From: Enterobacter cloacae | GTDB taxonomy: Bacteria; Pseudomonadota; Gammaproteobacteria; Enterobacterales; Enterobacteriaceae | Reading direction: 5' to 3' | DNA length: 64,000 nucleotides | Assembly: GCF_013375935.1 (NCBI RefSeq) | Contig: NZ_CP056117.1 | Coordinates: forward strand, 1,550,001 to 1,614,000 | Position numbers and translations under genes: made by a program | Part shown: positions 24,487 to 35,307 of the stretch, one piece after another | Layout of the letters: every line of letters starts with the position of its first letter | Numbering within the stretch: the first letter of the stretch is position 1 | The notes under the pieces: generated by a model | The model's input: only the letters and a program-made list of their open reading frames with translations | What the model was told of the DNA's origin: nothing | The model's database searches: none

Positions 24487-25941
24487 ATGACAACCCAGGC
24501 TCTTCAGGACAGTATTCTTTTTCAGAACGGGTATCTGGTTAACGGTATCTGGAAAACCCTCGACACCACGTTTGACGTGCTGAACCCCGCCACGGGCGAG
24601 ACAATCGCCAGGGTGGCGAAAGCGGGGAAAGCCGAAACCGAAGAGGCCATTGCGGCCGCGACCAAAGCCTTTCCCGCATGGCGCGCAAAAACGGCAAAAG
24701 AGCGCTCTGCGATCCTCTACCGCTGGTATGAACTGATTATTGAGAACAAAAGCTGGCTCGGACGGCTGATGACCACCGAGCAGGGTAAGCCGCTGAAAGA
24801 GGCTGAGGGCGAAGTAGAATATGCCGCCAGCTTCATTCAGTGGTTTGCCGAGCAGGCCAAGCGCGCCAACGGTGAAATCATCCCTCCGGTTAAGCCCGGC
24901 TCCCGTATTCTGGCAACCCGTGAACCCGTCGGCGTGGTTGCTGCCATCACGCCATGGAATTTCCCGATGGCTATGCTCACCCGCAAGCTCGGTCCGGCGC
25001 TGGCGGCAGGGTGTACCGGCGTCATTAAGCCAGCAAACAACACGCCGCTGAGCGCCTTTGCGCTGCTGACGCTGGCGAAGCAGGCCGGCGTGCCGGATGG
25101 TGTGCTCAATGCGGTCGCGGGAAGTACCTCAGAAATCAGCGACGCCATTATGGCCAGCCGCGACGTGCGCAAAATCTCCTTCACCGGCTCAACCGCCGTC
25201 GGGAAAACGCTGGTACGCAACGCTGCGGAAACGATGAAAAAAGTGTCGATGGAGCTGGGCGGCAACGCGCCCTACATCGTTTTCGAGGATGCGGATATTG
25301 ATGCCGCCGTTAAGGGCGCGATTGCCAATAAGTTCCGTAACGCCGGGCAGGTCTGCGTCAGCGTAAACCGCTTCTATATTCAGGAAACGGTCTACGACAA
25401 GTTTGTGAATCAGCTTGCCGACGCGGTGAAGGCGCTGAAGGTCGGTAACGGCCTGGAGGAGGGAGTCGTTGTCGGCCCGCTGATTGAACCTTCGGCTGTC
25501 GATAAGGTACGTGAGCACGTCGAGGATGCGGTAGCGAAGGGCGCCACCGTGCTGGCTGGCGGTAAGCCGCACGAGCTTGGCGGTAACTTCTGGATGCCAA
25601 CCGTGCTCGGCGACTGTCATGAAGGGATGAAGCTGGCAGAAGAGGAGACCTTTGGTCCCGTAGCCGCCTGCTTCCGCTTCACCTCGGAAGATGAGGTGGT
25701 CATGCGCGCCAACAATACGCCATGCGGGCTGGCGGCCTACTTCTATACCCAGAATCTGTCGCGCGTGTTCCGCGTGTCGCAGGCGATTGAGAGCGGCATG
25801 ATCGGCATTAACGAATGCGCGGTATCGACCGAGCTGGGACCGTTTGGGGGGGTAAAAGAGTCCGGGCTGGGCCGTGAGGGTTCCGTGCTGGGGCTGGAGG
25901 AGTTTCTCGAAGTTAAAACCCTGCATATCGGGGGATTATAA
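24487..25941 (+). CDS. GabD-like NAD(P)-dependent succinate-semialdehyde/aldehyde dehydrogenase
   Basis: A 484-residue aldehyde dehydrogenase closest in pattern to succinate-semialdehyde dehydrogenases of the GabD type. Catalytic residues are all present: Asn158 in TPWNFP, the cofactor loop FTGSTAVGK (residues 232-240), general base Glu256 in SMELGG and nucleophile Cys290 in NAGQVCVS; the C-terminus ends with the typical PFGGVKESGLGREG. I start at 24487, with GGGAGGA upstream; an in-frame ATG at 24400 would lie inside the aaeB terminator. E. coli has no gene here (aaeB is followed by yhcO), so this is an insertion relative to E. coli. It has its own promoter region of only about 50 bp. The natural substrate cannot be read from sequence. 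Confidence 0.85.
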   Translation: MTTQALQDSILFQNGYLVNGIWKTLDTTFDVLNPATGETIARVAKAGKAETEEAIAAATKAFPAWRAKTAKERSAILYRWYELIIENKSWLGRLMTTEQGKPLKEAEGEVEYAASFIQWFAEQAKRANGEIIPPVKPGSRILATREPVGVVAAITPWNFPMAMLTRKLGPALAAGCTGVIKPANNTPLSAFALLTLAKQAGVPDGVLNAVAGSTSEISDAIMASRDVRKISFTGSTAVGKTLVRNAAETMKKVSMELGGNAPYIVFEDADIDAAVKGAIANKFRNAGQVCVSVNRFYIQETVYDKFVNQLADAVKALKVGNGLEEGVVVGPLIEPSAVDKVREHVEDAVAKGATVLAGGKPHELGGNFWMPTVLGDCHEGMKLAEEETFGPVAACFRFTSEDEVVMRANNTPCGLAAYFYTQNLSRVFRVSQAIESGMIGINECAVSTELGPFGGVKESGLGREGSVLGLEEFLEVKTLHIGGL

Positions 25942-25986
25942 TAGACAGGGCGGCATCTGCCGCCCGCCTGTACCGGGTGGCTGGCA

Positions 25987-26262
25987 ATGAAAATTTATAC
26001 CTTTGATTTTGATGAAATCGACAGTCAGGAAGACTTCTATCGCGAGTTTATTCGGGCGTTCGACCTGGAGCGGGACAGCGTGAGCAATCTGGATATGCTG
26101 TGGGATTTGGTTACCGGCGATCGGCTGCCGCTACCGCTGGAAATCGAGTTCACCCATCTGCCTGAAAAACAGCGCAGACGCTTCGGTGCCTTGATTTTGT
26201 TGTTTGATGAAGCGGAAGAGGAGCTGGAAGGGCAGCTACGCTTCAATGTGCGTCACCCATAA
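25987..26262 (+). CDS. yhcO: Barstar-family protein YhcO
   Basis: A 91-residue protein of the barstar family (RNase inhibitor fold), beginning [21 protein letters not shown], with the acidic helix motif [11 protein letters not shown] typical of barstar-like proteins. Barstars inhibit barnase-type RNases, but no barnase-like gene is adjacent, and I know of no shown target for YhcO. It is convergent with yhcN across a shared hairpin. Confidence 0.92.
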   Translation: MKIYTFDFDEIDSQEDFYREFIRAFDLERDSVSNLDMLWDLVTGDRLPLPLEIEFTHLPEKQRRRFGALILLFDEAEEELEGQLRFNVRHP

Positions 26263-26292
26263 AAAAGCCCCTGACCGGGAGGCCAGGGGCAA
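26261..26292 (-). terminator. Terminator of yhcN
   Basis: The hairpin GCCCCTG (26267-26273) / CAGGGGC (26284-26290) is followed, on the minus strand, by TTTTTT. It lies between the convergent yhcO and yhcN stop codons and serves yhcN; on the plus strand no T run follows. Confidence 0.8.
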
Positions 26293-26318
26293 GTCGTATG
26301 ATGAGATACGACGAGGGT

Positions 26319-26582
26319 TTACTTGTACAGTTCTGCGGTAGCGTGCCAGTGGTCGCCGCTGCGCGCTTCGATGATGCGATAGGCTGACGCACCCTGTTCT
26401 TCCGCTTTTTTGTTCAGCATTTCGTGCATGTCCATCGGAGAAGTACCGATGGCACCGACAGAAACCGTCCCGATAGCCTGACGGGATTGTGCCTGCTCGG
26501 CGTTAATAGTGTCGGCTGCGAAGGCACCGAATGACAGGACAGAGAGTACGCTCAGGGCAGCAACAGTGGTTTTGATTTTCAT
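26319..26582 (-). CDS. yhcN: Periplasmic DUF1471 stress protein YhcN
   Basis: An 87-residue secreted protein with a Sec signal (cleavage expected at FGAFA-ADT, residue 22-23) and a DUF1471 (YhcN/BhsA) domain ending in the typical GDHWHATAELYK. The family comprises small periplasmic proteins induced by acid, cytoplasmic pH stress or peroxide. A monocistronic gene with its own promoter (TATACT on the minus strand, 26646-26651) and a perfect CRP-like palindrome just downstream of it. Confidence 0.94.
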   Translation of the reverse strand: MKIKTTVAALSVLSVLSFGAFAADTINAEQAQSRQAIGTVSVGAIGTSPMDMHEMLNKKAEEQGASAYRIIEARSGDHWHATAELYK

Positions 26583-26623
26583 GATTATTTACCTCGTCAA
26601 TTATTTTACTGGGGTCTTTGTTC

Positions 26624-26651
26624 TGTGACCCTCATCACAAAATCAAGTATA
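26624..26651 (-). promoter_or_regulatory. yhcN promoter -10 box and CRP-like palindrome
   Basis: On the minus strand a -10 hexamer TATACT is at 26651-26646, and a perfect palindromic core TGTGA-N6-TCACA at 26639-26624 covers the expected transcription start. A CRP dimer there would be expected to block transcription. Whether CRP or another factor binds is not known. Confidence 0.5.
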
Positions 26652-26739
26652 CACTAATCACCCAAAAAATTAATACCAGACTAATGGTTGCGCTTGTTAT
26701 TACGCGTTAAAAAAGTTGGTTTTAATAACCGTATTGCAT

Positions 26740-26763
26740 AAAAAAGGGCGCTATCGCGCCGCA
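26740..26763 (-). terminator. Rho-independent terminator, minus strand, upstream of yhcN
   Basis: Stem GGCGC / GCGCC with a 4-nt loop (26747-26760), followed on the minus strand by CTTTTTT. It is 200 bp after argR and 90 bp before the yhcN promoter. Confidence 0.75.
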
Positions 26764-26930
26764 AAAGCTGCATTTTGTAATTAAAATCAACAGGATATGA
26801 AAATTTGATTTTTTGTGCGATTTTGCGGCAGATTATTCACTGAATGAATGTTAACAGACGGTAAAAAGCACTAAATGCAAAAGTGACAGGCAGAGAAAAG
26901 CAGGGTGAAACGAGGCAGTGGCAGCATTAT

Positions 26931-26953
26931 CCCCGCAGCCGAATGCTGCGGGG
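26931..26953 (-). terminator. Hairpin after argR
   Basis: A 9-bp perfect stem CCCCGCAGC / GCTGCGGGG with a CGAAT loop begins 8 bp after the argR stop. There is no T run on the minus strand, so it may stabilise the 3' end and not terminate fully. Confidence 0.55.
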
Positions 26954-26960
26954 CAGGCAA

Positions 26961-28768
<1,808 letters not shown>

Positions 28769-28782
28769 TCTTGTCCCGGTAA

Positions 28783-28813
28783 AAAAAACGGAGCGCTATG
28801 CTCCGTTTTTTTA
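28783..28813. terminator. Bidirectional terminator between mdh and degS
   Basis: Stem AAAAACGGAGC / GCTCCGTTTTT with a 5-nt loop, flanked by A and T runs so that it works in both directions, lies between the convergent mdh and degS stop codons. Confidence 0.92.
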
Positions 28814-28819
28814 TGCCCG

Positions 28820-29887
28820 TCAGTTAGTGGCCGGGTATTCCTGAATGGTGACCTGAATCGTCAGCTTCTTGTCATTACGCATAACTTCGACGGGGATGAT
28901 AGAGCCCGGTCGAATTTCAGCCACCTGGTCCATCGTTTCAAGCGCAGAGACCGCTGGCGTACCGTTGACGGAAAGGATGACGTCGTTCACCTGAATGCCC
29001 GCATTGGCCGCCGGGCCGCCGGGCGCGACTTCGTTAACCACAATCCCCTGGATCTGATCGATACCACCGCCCTGCGTATGCAGCGGCGCGATTTCACGCC
29101 CGCCGATACCAATGTAGCCACGGATCACGCGGCCATCGCGGATCAGCTTGTCCATAATTTTGGTCGCCAGCTGGAACGGAATGGCAAAGCCAATCCCTTC
29201 CGGTGTTTCACCATCGTTGCTCTTGTCGAAGGAAAGGGTGTTAATGCCCATCAGTTCGCCCAGCGAGTTCACCAGCGCGCCGCCGGAGTTACCGTGGTTG
29301 ATTGAGGCATCGGTTTGCAGGAAGTTCTGTCGCCCTGACGGGTTCAGGCCGATTCGGCCGGTTGCGCTGATAATCCCCTGAGTGATGGTCTGGCCCAGGT
29401 TATACGGGTTACCAATTGCCAGCACCACGTCACCAATGTGCGGGGTTCGTTTGCGATTGATCGGGATAGTGGGCAGACCGCCCGTAGCGTTGATTTTCAG
29501 CACCGCCAGATCGGTCAGGCTGTCCGACCCCACCAGCAGGGCTTCAAACACGCGACCGTCCTGCAGGGCGACAATGATCTGGTCGGCATCGTTGATCACG
29601 TGCTTGTTGGTAATGATGTAACCCCGGTCATCCATGATCACCCCGGACCCGAGCGTGCGAATTTCCAGCTGATTATGAGCGGAACTGTTAAGCCCGCGGT
29701 TATAGACGTTAACCACGGCGGGGGCGGCACGGCGTACCGCCTGATTGTAGGTTGCAGGCGTTTCATCCGCGCTGTCGAACTGGGGAGCCGACAGTTTGTT
29801 GAACTGGCGTAAAGACGGCATAGCCACTAACAGCAGACCGGCAACGATCAGACCAATGACAATTGAACGAAAGAGCTTTAAAAGCAT
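28820..29887 (-). CDS. degS: Inner-membrane regulatory serine protease DegS
   Basis: DegS senses misfolded outer-membrane proteins through its PDZ domain and makes the first cut in RseA, releasing sigma E. The 355-residue protein has one N-terminal membrane anchor (about residues 5-25), a trypsin-like protease domain with the triad His in TNKHVI (near 96), Asp in SDSLTDLAVLKI (near 126) and Ser in INHGNSGGALVN (near 201), and one C-terminal PDZ domain (about 255-350). degQ is 92 bp upstream on the same strand, as in E. coli; each gene probably has its own promoter. Confidence 0.97.
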   Translation of the reverse strand: MLLKLFRSIVIGLIVAGLLLVAMPSLRQFNKLSAPQFDSADETPATYNQAVRRAAPAVVNVYNRGLNSSAHNQLEIRTLGSGVIMDDRGYIITNKHVINDADQIIVALQDGRVFEALLVGSDSLTDLAVLKINATGGLPTIPINRKRTPHIGDVVLAIGNPYNLGQTITQGIISATGRIGLNPSGRQNFLQTDASINHGNSGGALVNSLGELMGINTLSFDKSNDGETPEGIGFAIPFQLATKIMDKLIRDGRVIRGYIGIGGREIAPLHTQGGGIDQIQGIVVNEVAPGGPAANAGIQVNDVILSVNGTPAVSALETMDQVAEIRPGSIIPVEVMRNDKKLTIQVTIQEYPATN

Positions 29888-29979
29888 GATGCGTGTGTCG
29901 TTAATAAAGGAACGGTTTGCAGCATAACATGAGTTATCCGGACATCACACGCGGCGGCGATGCCCGGAGTCGCAAATGG

Positions 29980-31347
29980 TTAACGCAGTAAAATGTAGAG
30001 GGTGTCGTTGCCGCGGATAATTTGCAGGGCAATGACCGCCGGCTTACTCTCCAGCACTTTGCGCATTTCGGCGATGGACTGCACGCGGGTGCGGTTCACG
30101 CCAACGATCACGTCGTCCTGGTGTAACCCCGCCTGCGCGGCCGGGCTACTCTTCTCAACGGCCGTGACGGAAATGCCTTTTGTCCCGTTCTTAAGCTGGC
30201 CGTCGCTCAGCGTTGCGCCCTGTAGCGCCGGGGAGATCTGTTCTGCGCTGGCGGAAGAGGAGGTGCTCTTATCCAGCGTCACTTCCACAGTGAGCGGTTT
30301 GCCCTCGCGGATCAGGCCCAGCTTCACCTTAGCGCCAGGCTCCGTGGTGGCGATACGCGATCGCAGCTCCGCGAAGCTGCTCAGCGGCTTATCGTTCAGG
30401 CTAACAATGACGTCTCCGGATTTCACGCCCGCTTTCGCCGAACCGGAATTTGGCAGCACTTCACTGACAAACGCCCCGCGCTGGACGTTAATGTTAAAGG
30501 CTTTGGCGATATCTGCGCTCATCTCCATGCCTTTGATGCCCAGCAGTCCGCGCTTAACCTCGCCAAACTGAATCAGCTGTTGCGACAGCGTTTTGGCCAT
30601 GTTGCTCGGGATGGCAAAGCCAATCCCGACGCTGCCGCCGCCAGGGGCAAGGATGGCGGTATTAATGCCGATCAGCTCGCCGTTCAGGTTAAGCAGCGCG
30701 CCGCCGGAGTTGCCCCGGTTGATGGAGGCATCGGTCTGGATAAAGTTTTCCAGCCCTTCCAGGTTCAGGCCGCTGCGCCCCAGCGCGGAGACAATCCCGG
30801 ATGTCGCGGTCTGGCCCAGGCCGAACGGGTTGCCGACCGCGACGGCAAAATCACCGACGCGCAGCTTATCGGAATCGGCGATAGCGATTTGGGTCAGGTT
30901 GCTGGGCTTTTGCACCTGCAACAGGGCGATATCGCTCTGATCGTCGCCGCCGATCAGTTTTGCGTCGAACTCCCGGCCGTCATTCAGCTGGACGCTGATT
31001 TTGTCGGCCTGGCTGATCACATGATTATTGGTGAGGATATAGCCCTTGGCCGCGTCGATAATCACCCCTGAACCCAGGCCTTCAAACGGCGTTGCCTGCT
31101 GATCGGGCGCGTCATCGCCAAAGTATTTCTTAAGCTCCTCGGGGATGCGCTGGCTTTGGCGCGCCGTCCCTTCCACCTGAACGCTGACCACCGCAGGCAG
31201 AACTTTTTCAAGCATTGGCGCGAGGCTTGGGATAGCGTTTTGTCCCGGCACCTGCGAAGGCAGTGCCGCACCGGCAGGGAAGGACGCCGAGAGAGATAAC
31301 CCGACACTTAACGCTAAGGCGCTCAACAGCTGGTTTTTTTTCTTCAT
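29980..31347 (-). CDS. degQ: Periplasmic serine endoprotease DegQ
   Basis: DegQ is a periplasmic protease-chaperone of the HtrA family that degrades unfolded proteins. The 455-residue precursor has a Sec signal peptide (cleavage near FPAGA-ALP, residue 27-28), the protease domain with His in TNNHVI, Asp in DDQSDIALLQV and Ser in INRGNSGGALLN, and two PDZ domains (about 265-355 and 375-450). The Q-linker typical of DegP is missing, which favours DegQ over DegP. It precedes degS. Confidence 0.96.
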   Translation of the reverse strand: MKKKNQLLSALALSVGLSLSASFPAGAALPSQVPGQNAIPSLAPMLEKVLPAVVSVQVEGTARQSQRIPEELKKYFGDDAPDQQATPFEGLGSGVIIDAAKGYILTNNHVISQADKISVQLNDGREFDAKLIGGDDQSDIALLQVQKPSNLTQIAIADSDKLRVGDFAVAVGNPFGLGQTATSGIVSALGRSGLNLEGLENFIQTDASINRGNSGGALLNLNGELIGINTAILAPGGGSVGIGFAIPSNMAKTLSQQLIQFGEVKRGLLGIKGMEMSADIAKAFNINVQRGAFVSEVLPNSGSAKAGVKSGDVIVSLNDKPLSSFAELRSRIATTEPGAKVKLGLIREGKPLTVEVTLDKSTSSSASAEQISPALQGATLSDGQLKNGTKGISVTAVEKSSPAAQAGLHQDDVIVGVNRTRVQSIAEMRKVLESKPAVIALQIIRGNDTLYILLR

Positions 31348-31517
31348 CGATGCTGACTCTCGTATCCTGGAATGAAAAAGAACGGCCCCAAAAACATCTT
31401 GATGTTATTGAATTTTCAACCGCTGAACAATGAGGTGTTTGACTAAATAATAGCTGGGGACGGGAAGAAAGGACGGGCGCATAAGGTGCGCCCGTTAAAT
31501 TTATTCAGCTTGTGCGA

Positions 31518-31916
31518 TTAATCGCGTTTTACGCCACCGCGCAGCAGGCCGGACGCGCCGTCAGAATAGTCGCGTGGCATCTGCACCGGCGCCTGATCGT
31601 TACCGGCTTCTGAATCCGCCAGGCGATTGCGGAAGGGGTTGCTTTCCGCGGTCATTTCCGGCAGCAGGCTGCTGGAGCTTTTTGCCATGTGCTGGTAGAG
31701 CTGGCGATAATCTGTCGCCATGTTGTCCAGCAGCTCGGCGCTACGGGCAAAGTGGCTGACCAGCTCTTCGCGGTATTCTTCCAGTTCGGCTTTGTTCTTT
31801 TCCAGTTCGTATTGCAGTGACTGCTGCTGACGCAATTTGCGGTTACCGAAACGCATGGCCACGGCACCGATAATGATGCCGACGACTAAACCGATTAGCG
31901 CATATTCCCAGGTCAT
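31518..31916 (-). CDS. zapG: Cell-envelope/division coordination protein ZapG (YhcB)
   Basis: ZapG (YhcB, DUF1043) is a small inner-membrane protein with a role in coordinating envelope growth and division. The 132-residue protein has one transmembrane segment (about residues 5-22), then a coiled-coil (about 30-85, KNKAELEEYREELVSHF) and a polar, probably disordered C-terminus. It is monocistronic and divergent from zapE. Confidence 0.94.
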   Translation of the reverse strand: MTWEYALIGLVVGIIIGAVAMRFGNRKLRQQQSLQYELEKNKAELEEYREELVSHFARSAELLDNMATDYRQLYQHMAKSSSSLLPEMTAESNPFRNRLADSEAGNDQAPVQMPRDYSDGASGLLRGGVKRD

Positions 31917-32105
31917 GAACTTCTCCCGTTGTCTTGTTGTTCCGTAGGGTGTTGGCTCGGCTCCTGCCTGTGCCTGATTATGCCACTATAACCGCTATTT
32001 CCGCAGAAGTGGAATCCTGACGTATCATCGCGTAGTGTAGAACGGCCTTTTTTTCATCAGCCACGACCGCTGATGAGGTTTAACTAAAGGAATAACAATA
32101 ACATC

Positions 32106-33230
32106 ATGCAAAACCTGTCCCCGTCATCGCGTTACCAGCTGGCCCTGAGTGAGGGCACGCATCAGCCGGATGATGTCCAGCGTGAGGCGGTTAACCGCCT
32201 GGACACTATTTACCATGAACTCCAGGCTAAACCCGCCGAAGCGGTGCAGAGCAGCGGGCTGAAGGCGGCATTCGGCCGTTTGCTGGGCAAAAAAGAGCCG
32301 CAGGTAAACGCACCGGTTCGCGGCTTATATATGTGGGGCGGCGTAGGGCGCGGTAAAACCTGGCTGATGGATATGTTCTACCAGAGCCTGCCCGGCACGC
32401 GTAAGCAGCGTCTGCACTTTCACCGTTTTATGCTGCGGGTCCATGAGGAGCTGACGGCGCTGCAGGGCGAAACCGATCCGCTGGAAATCGTAGCGGACCG
32501 CTTCAAGGCTGAAACGGACGTGCTCTGCTTTGACGAGTTTTTTGTTTCCGATATTACGGATGCCATGTTGCTGGGGGGACTCATGAAAGCGCTGTTTGCG
32601 CGCGGAATCACCCTGGTGGCGACCTCCAATATCCCGCCGGATGAACTGTATCGCAACGGCCTTCAGCGGGCGCGTTTTCTCCCCGCCATTGATGCCATCA
32701 AGCAGCACTGCGACATTATGAATGTCGATGCCGGTGTCGATTATCGTCTGCGCACGCTGACGCAGGCGCACCTGTGGCTTTCGCCGTTGAACGACGACAC
32801 GACCCGGGAGATGGAGAAACTGTGGCTGGCGCTGGCGGGCGAAAAGCGGGGTAACGCGCCCGAGCTGGAAATTAACCATCGTCCGTTGCCGACGCTGGGC
32901 GTCGAGAACCAGACGCTGGCCGTCTCTTTTGCCACGCTGTGTGTGGATGCACGCAGCCAGCATGACTACATCGCGCTTTCGCGGCTGTTCCATACCGTCA
33001 TGCTGCTGGATGTGCCGGTGATGACGCCGCTGATGGAGAGCGAAGCGCGCCGCTTCATCGCGCTGGTGGATGAATTTTACGAACGCCACGTCAAGCTGGT
33101 GGTCAGCGCCGAGGCGCCTTTATATGCGATCTACCGGGGCGAGCGCCTGAAGTTTGAGTTCCAGCGCTGCCTGTCGCGTTTGCAGGAGATGCAAAGCGAG
33201 GAATACCTGAAGCTTGAACATATGCCGTAA
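32106..33230 (+). CDS. zapE: Cell division ATPase ZapE (YhcM)
   Basis: ZapE is an AFG1-like AAA+ ATPase that binds FtsZ and helps division under stress and low oxygen. The 374-residue protein has a Walker A motif WGGVGRGKTWLMD (near residue 79), a Walker B-like LCFDEFFVSD (near 141) and the sensor region VATSNIPPDELY (near 176). A palindromic repeat follows its stop codon. It lies upstream of rplM-rpsI, which has its own promoter. Confidence 0.96.
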   Translation: MQNLSPSSRYQLALSEGTHQPDDVQREAVNRLDTIYHELQAKPAEAVQSSGLKAAFGRLLGKKEPQVNAPVRGLYMWGGVGRGKTWLMDMFYQSLPGTRKQRLHFHRFMLRVHEELTALQGETDPLEIVADRFKAETDVLCFDEFFVSDITDAMLLGGLMKALFARGITLVATSNIPPDELYRNGLQRARFLPAIDAIKQHCDIMNVDAGVDYRLRTLTQAHLWLSPLNDDTTREMEKLWLALAGEKRGNAPELEINHRPLPTLGVENQTLAVSFATLCVDARSQHDYIALSRLFHTVMLLDVPVMTPLMESEARRFIALVDEFYERHVKLVVSAEAPLYAIYRGERLKFEFQRCLSRLQEMQSEEYLKLEHMP

Positions 33231-33232
33231 AA

Positions 33233-33288
33233 GCCCCCCTTTCCCGGTGGGAGAGGGGCTGGGGGTGAGGGCACCAGACCGCACAAAC
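33233..33288. repeat. Dispersed palindromic repeat, half copy, after zapE
   Basis: CCCCCCTTTCCC and GGTGGGAGAGGGGCTGGGGGTGAGGGC, followed by the trailing ACCAGACCGCACA. The GGGAGAGGG-N-TGGGG-GAGGG core and the trailing CCGCACA are shared with the copy at 51544-51592 and related to the full element at 20077-20173. It starts just after the zapE stop codon. Confidence 0.7.
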
Positions 33289-33334
33289 TTGCCCCCCGAA
33301 AAACCCATTCCAAATCACATTTAAGGGTCGATCT

Positions 33335-33376
33335 TTGACCTCAACTTCTCTATAATCTTGCGACCCCACGTTACGA
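33335..33376 (+). promoter_or_regulatory. rplM-rpsI promoter (-10 box and discriminator)
   Basis: A consensus -10 TATAAT at 33351-33356 is followed by the GC-rich discriminator region CTTGCGACCCC, the pattern of growth-rate and stringently controlled promoters. TTGACC at 33335-33340 is only 10 bp from it and cannot serve as its -35, so the -35 is weak. About 160 nt of leader RNA follow before rplM. In E. coli this leader is reported to mediate feedback control by L13. Confidence 0.6.
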
Positions 33377-33432
33377 GAAGGTTTTTTTCCCGAAACTTTC
33401 TATGTGTCGGCATGTGCTATTCGAAGGGGTAG

Positions 33433-33948
<516 letters not shown>

Positions 33949-33960
33949 TCGGGATTATAG

Positions 33961-34356
<396 letters not shown>

Positions 34357-34385
34357 TCCCTTCTGCTCACGCAGAACGATTGGCG

Positions 34386-34411
34386 AAAAACCCGCTTCGG
34401 CGGGTTTTTTT
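34386..34411 (+). terminator. Rho-independent terminator of rplM-rpsI
   Basis: Stem AAAAACCCGC / GCGGGTTTTT closed by a TTCG tetraloop, followed by a T run, 30 bp after the rpsI stop codon. Confidence 0.95.
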
Positions 34412-34663
34412 ATGGATAATGCGCAGGTTATCCACAGTAACAATTCATATATCTTCTCTTTTTCCACATTTCCGGCATCCCCTCACCACAAAGCCATCAA
34501 AATCTGGTAAACTATCATCCAATTTTCTGCCCAAATATCGGTGAATACTCGATTTTTGTTCGATTCTTGAACAATGTGTCTTCTCTGGGATGGGCGATAC
34601 TTCATCTGGCTGGCCCCGTTGGGCTGGTAGCAGTAAAAATTCTGAATATACCTGGAGGTTTTC
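34412..34663 (+). promoter_or_regulatory. sspA upstream region
   Basis: The interval from the rpsI terminator to sspA is AT-rich and holds the sspA promoter; TGAATACTC (about 34541-34549) is a possible -10 region, without a convincing -35. A good ribosome site (GGAGG at 34654-34658) precedes the ATG. No open frame of interest. Confidence 0.45.
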
Positions 34664-35302
34664 ATGGCTGTCGCTGCCAACAAACGTTCGGTAATGACGC
34701 TGTTTTCTGGTCCTACTGACATTTATAGCCATCAGGTTCGTATCGTGCTGGCCGAGAAGGGTGTCAGTTTTGAGATCGAGCATGTGGAAAAGGATAACCC
34801 GCCTCAGGATCTGATCGATCTCAACCCGAGCCAAAGCGTACCGACGCTGGTGGATCGCGAGCTGACCCTGTGGGAATCCCGTATCATTATGGAATACCTG
34901 GATGAGCGTTTCCCGCATCCGCCGCTGATGCCTGTTTATCCTGTTGCGCGTGGCGAAAGCCGCCTGTACATGCAGCGTATCGAGAAAGACTGGTACACGC
35001 TGATGAACGTTATCGTTAACGGTTCCTCTTCAGAAGCGGATGCTGCACGTAAACAGCTGCGTGAAGAGCTGCTGGCGATTGCGCCGGTATTTGGTCAAAA
35101 GCCGTTCTTCCTGAGCGATGAGTTCAGCCTGGTAGACTGCTACCTGGCACCGTTGCTGTGGCGTCTGCCAACCCTGGGCGTTGAGTTCAGCGGCCCTGGC
35201 GCGAAAGAGCTGAAAGGCTACATGACTCGCGTATTTGAACGCGACTCTTTCCTGGCATCCTTAACTGAACCGGAACGTGAAATGCGTCTCGGCCGAGGCT
35301 AA
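34664..35302 (+). CDS. sspA: Stringent starvation protein A
   Basis: SspA binds RNA polymerase and reprograms transcription in stationary phase, lowering H-NS levels and allowing stress, acid and virulence genes to be expressed. The 212-residue protein has a glutathione-S-transferase fold (thioredoxin-like domain up to about residue 85 with NPSQSVPTLVDRELTLWES, then the helical domain), without the catalytic serine/tyrosine of active GSTs. sspB follows with a gap of 5 bp (or 1-base overlap if its ATG is used). Confidence 0.97.
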   Translation: MAVAANKRSVMTLFSGPTDIYSHQVRIVLAEKGVSFEIEHVEKDNPPQDLIDLNPSQSVPTLVDRELTLWESRIIMEYLDERFPHPPLMPVYPVARGESRLYMQRIEKDWYTLMNVIVNGSSSEADAARKQLREELLAIAPVFGQKPFFLSDEFSLVDCYLAPLLWRLPTLGVEFSGPGAKELKGYMTRVFERDSFLASLTEPEREMRLGRG

Positions 35303-35307
35303 TGACT

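Larger units (their letters stand above)
26583..26960 (-). other. AT-rich interval between yhcN and argR
   Basis: A 378-bp gene-free stretch. It holds the yhcN promoter (26624-26651), a Rho-independent terminator pointing leftward (26740-26763), an AT-rich stretch with no open frame of note (26765-26925), and the hairpin after argR (26931-26953). The middle part could encode a small minus-strand RNA ending at the terminator; see findings. Confidence 0.5.

Noticed and set aside
33335-33340. TTGACC as the -35 box of rplM
   Set aside because: Only 10 bp from the TATAAT box, too close for sigma 70.
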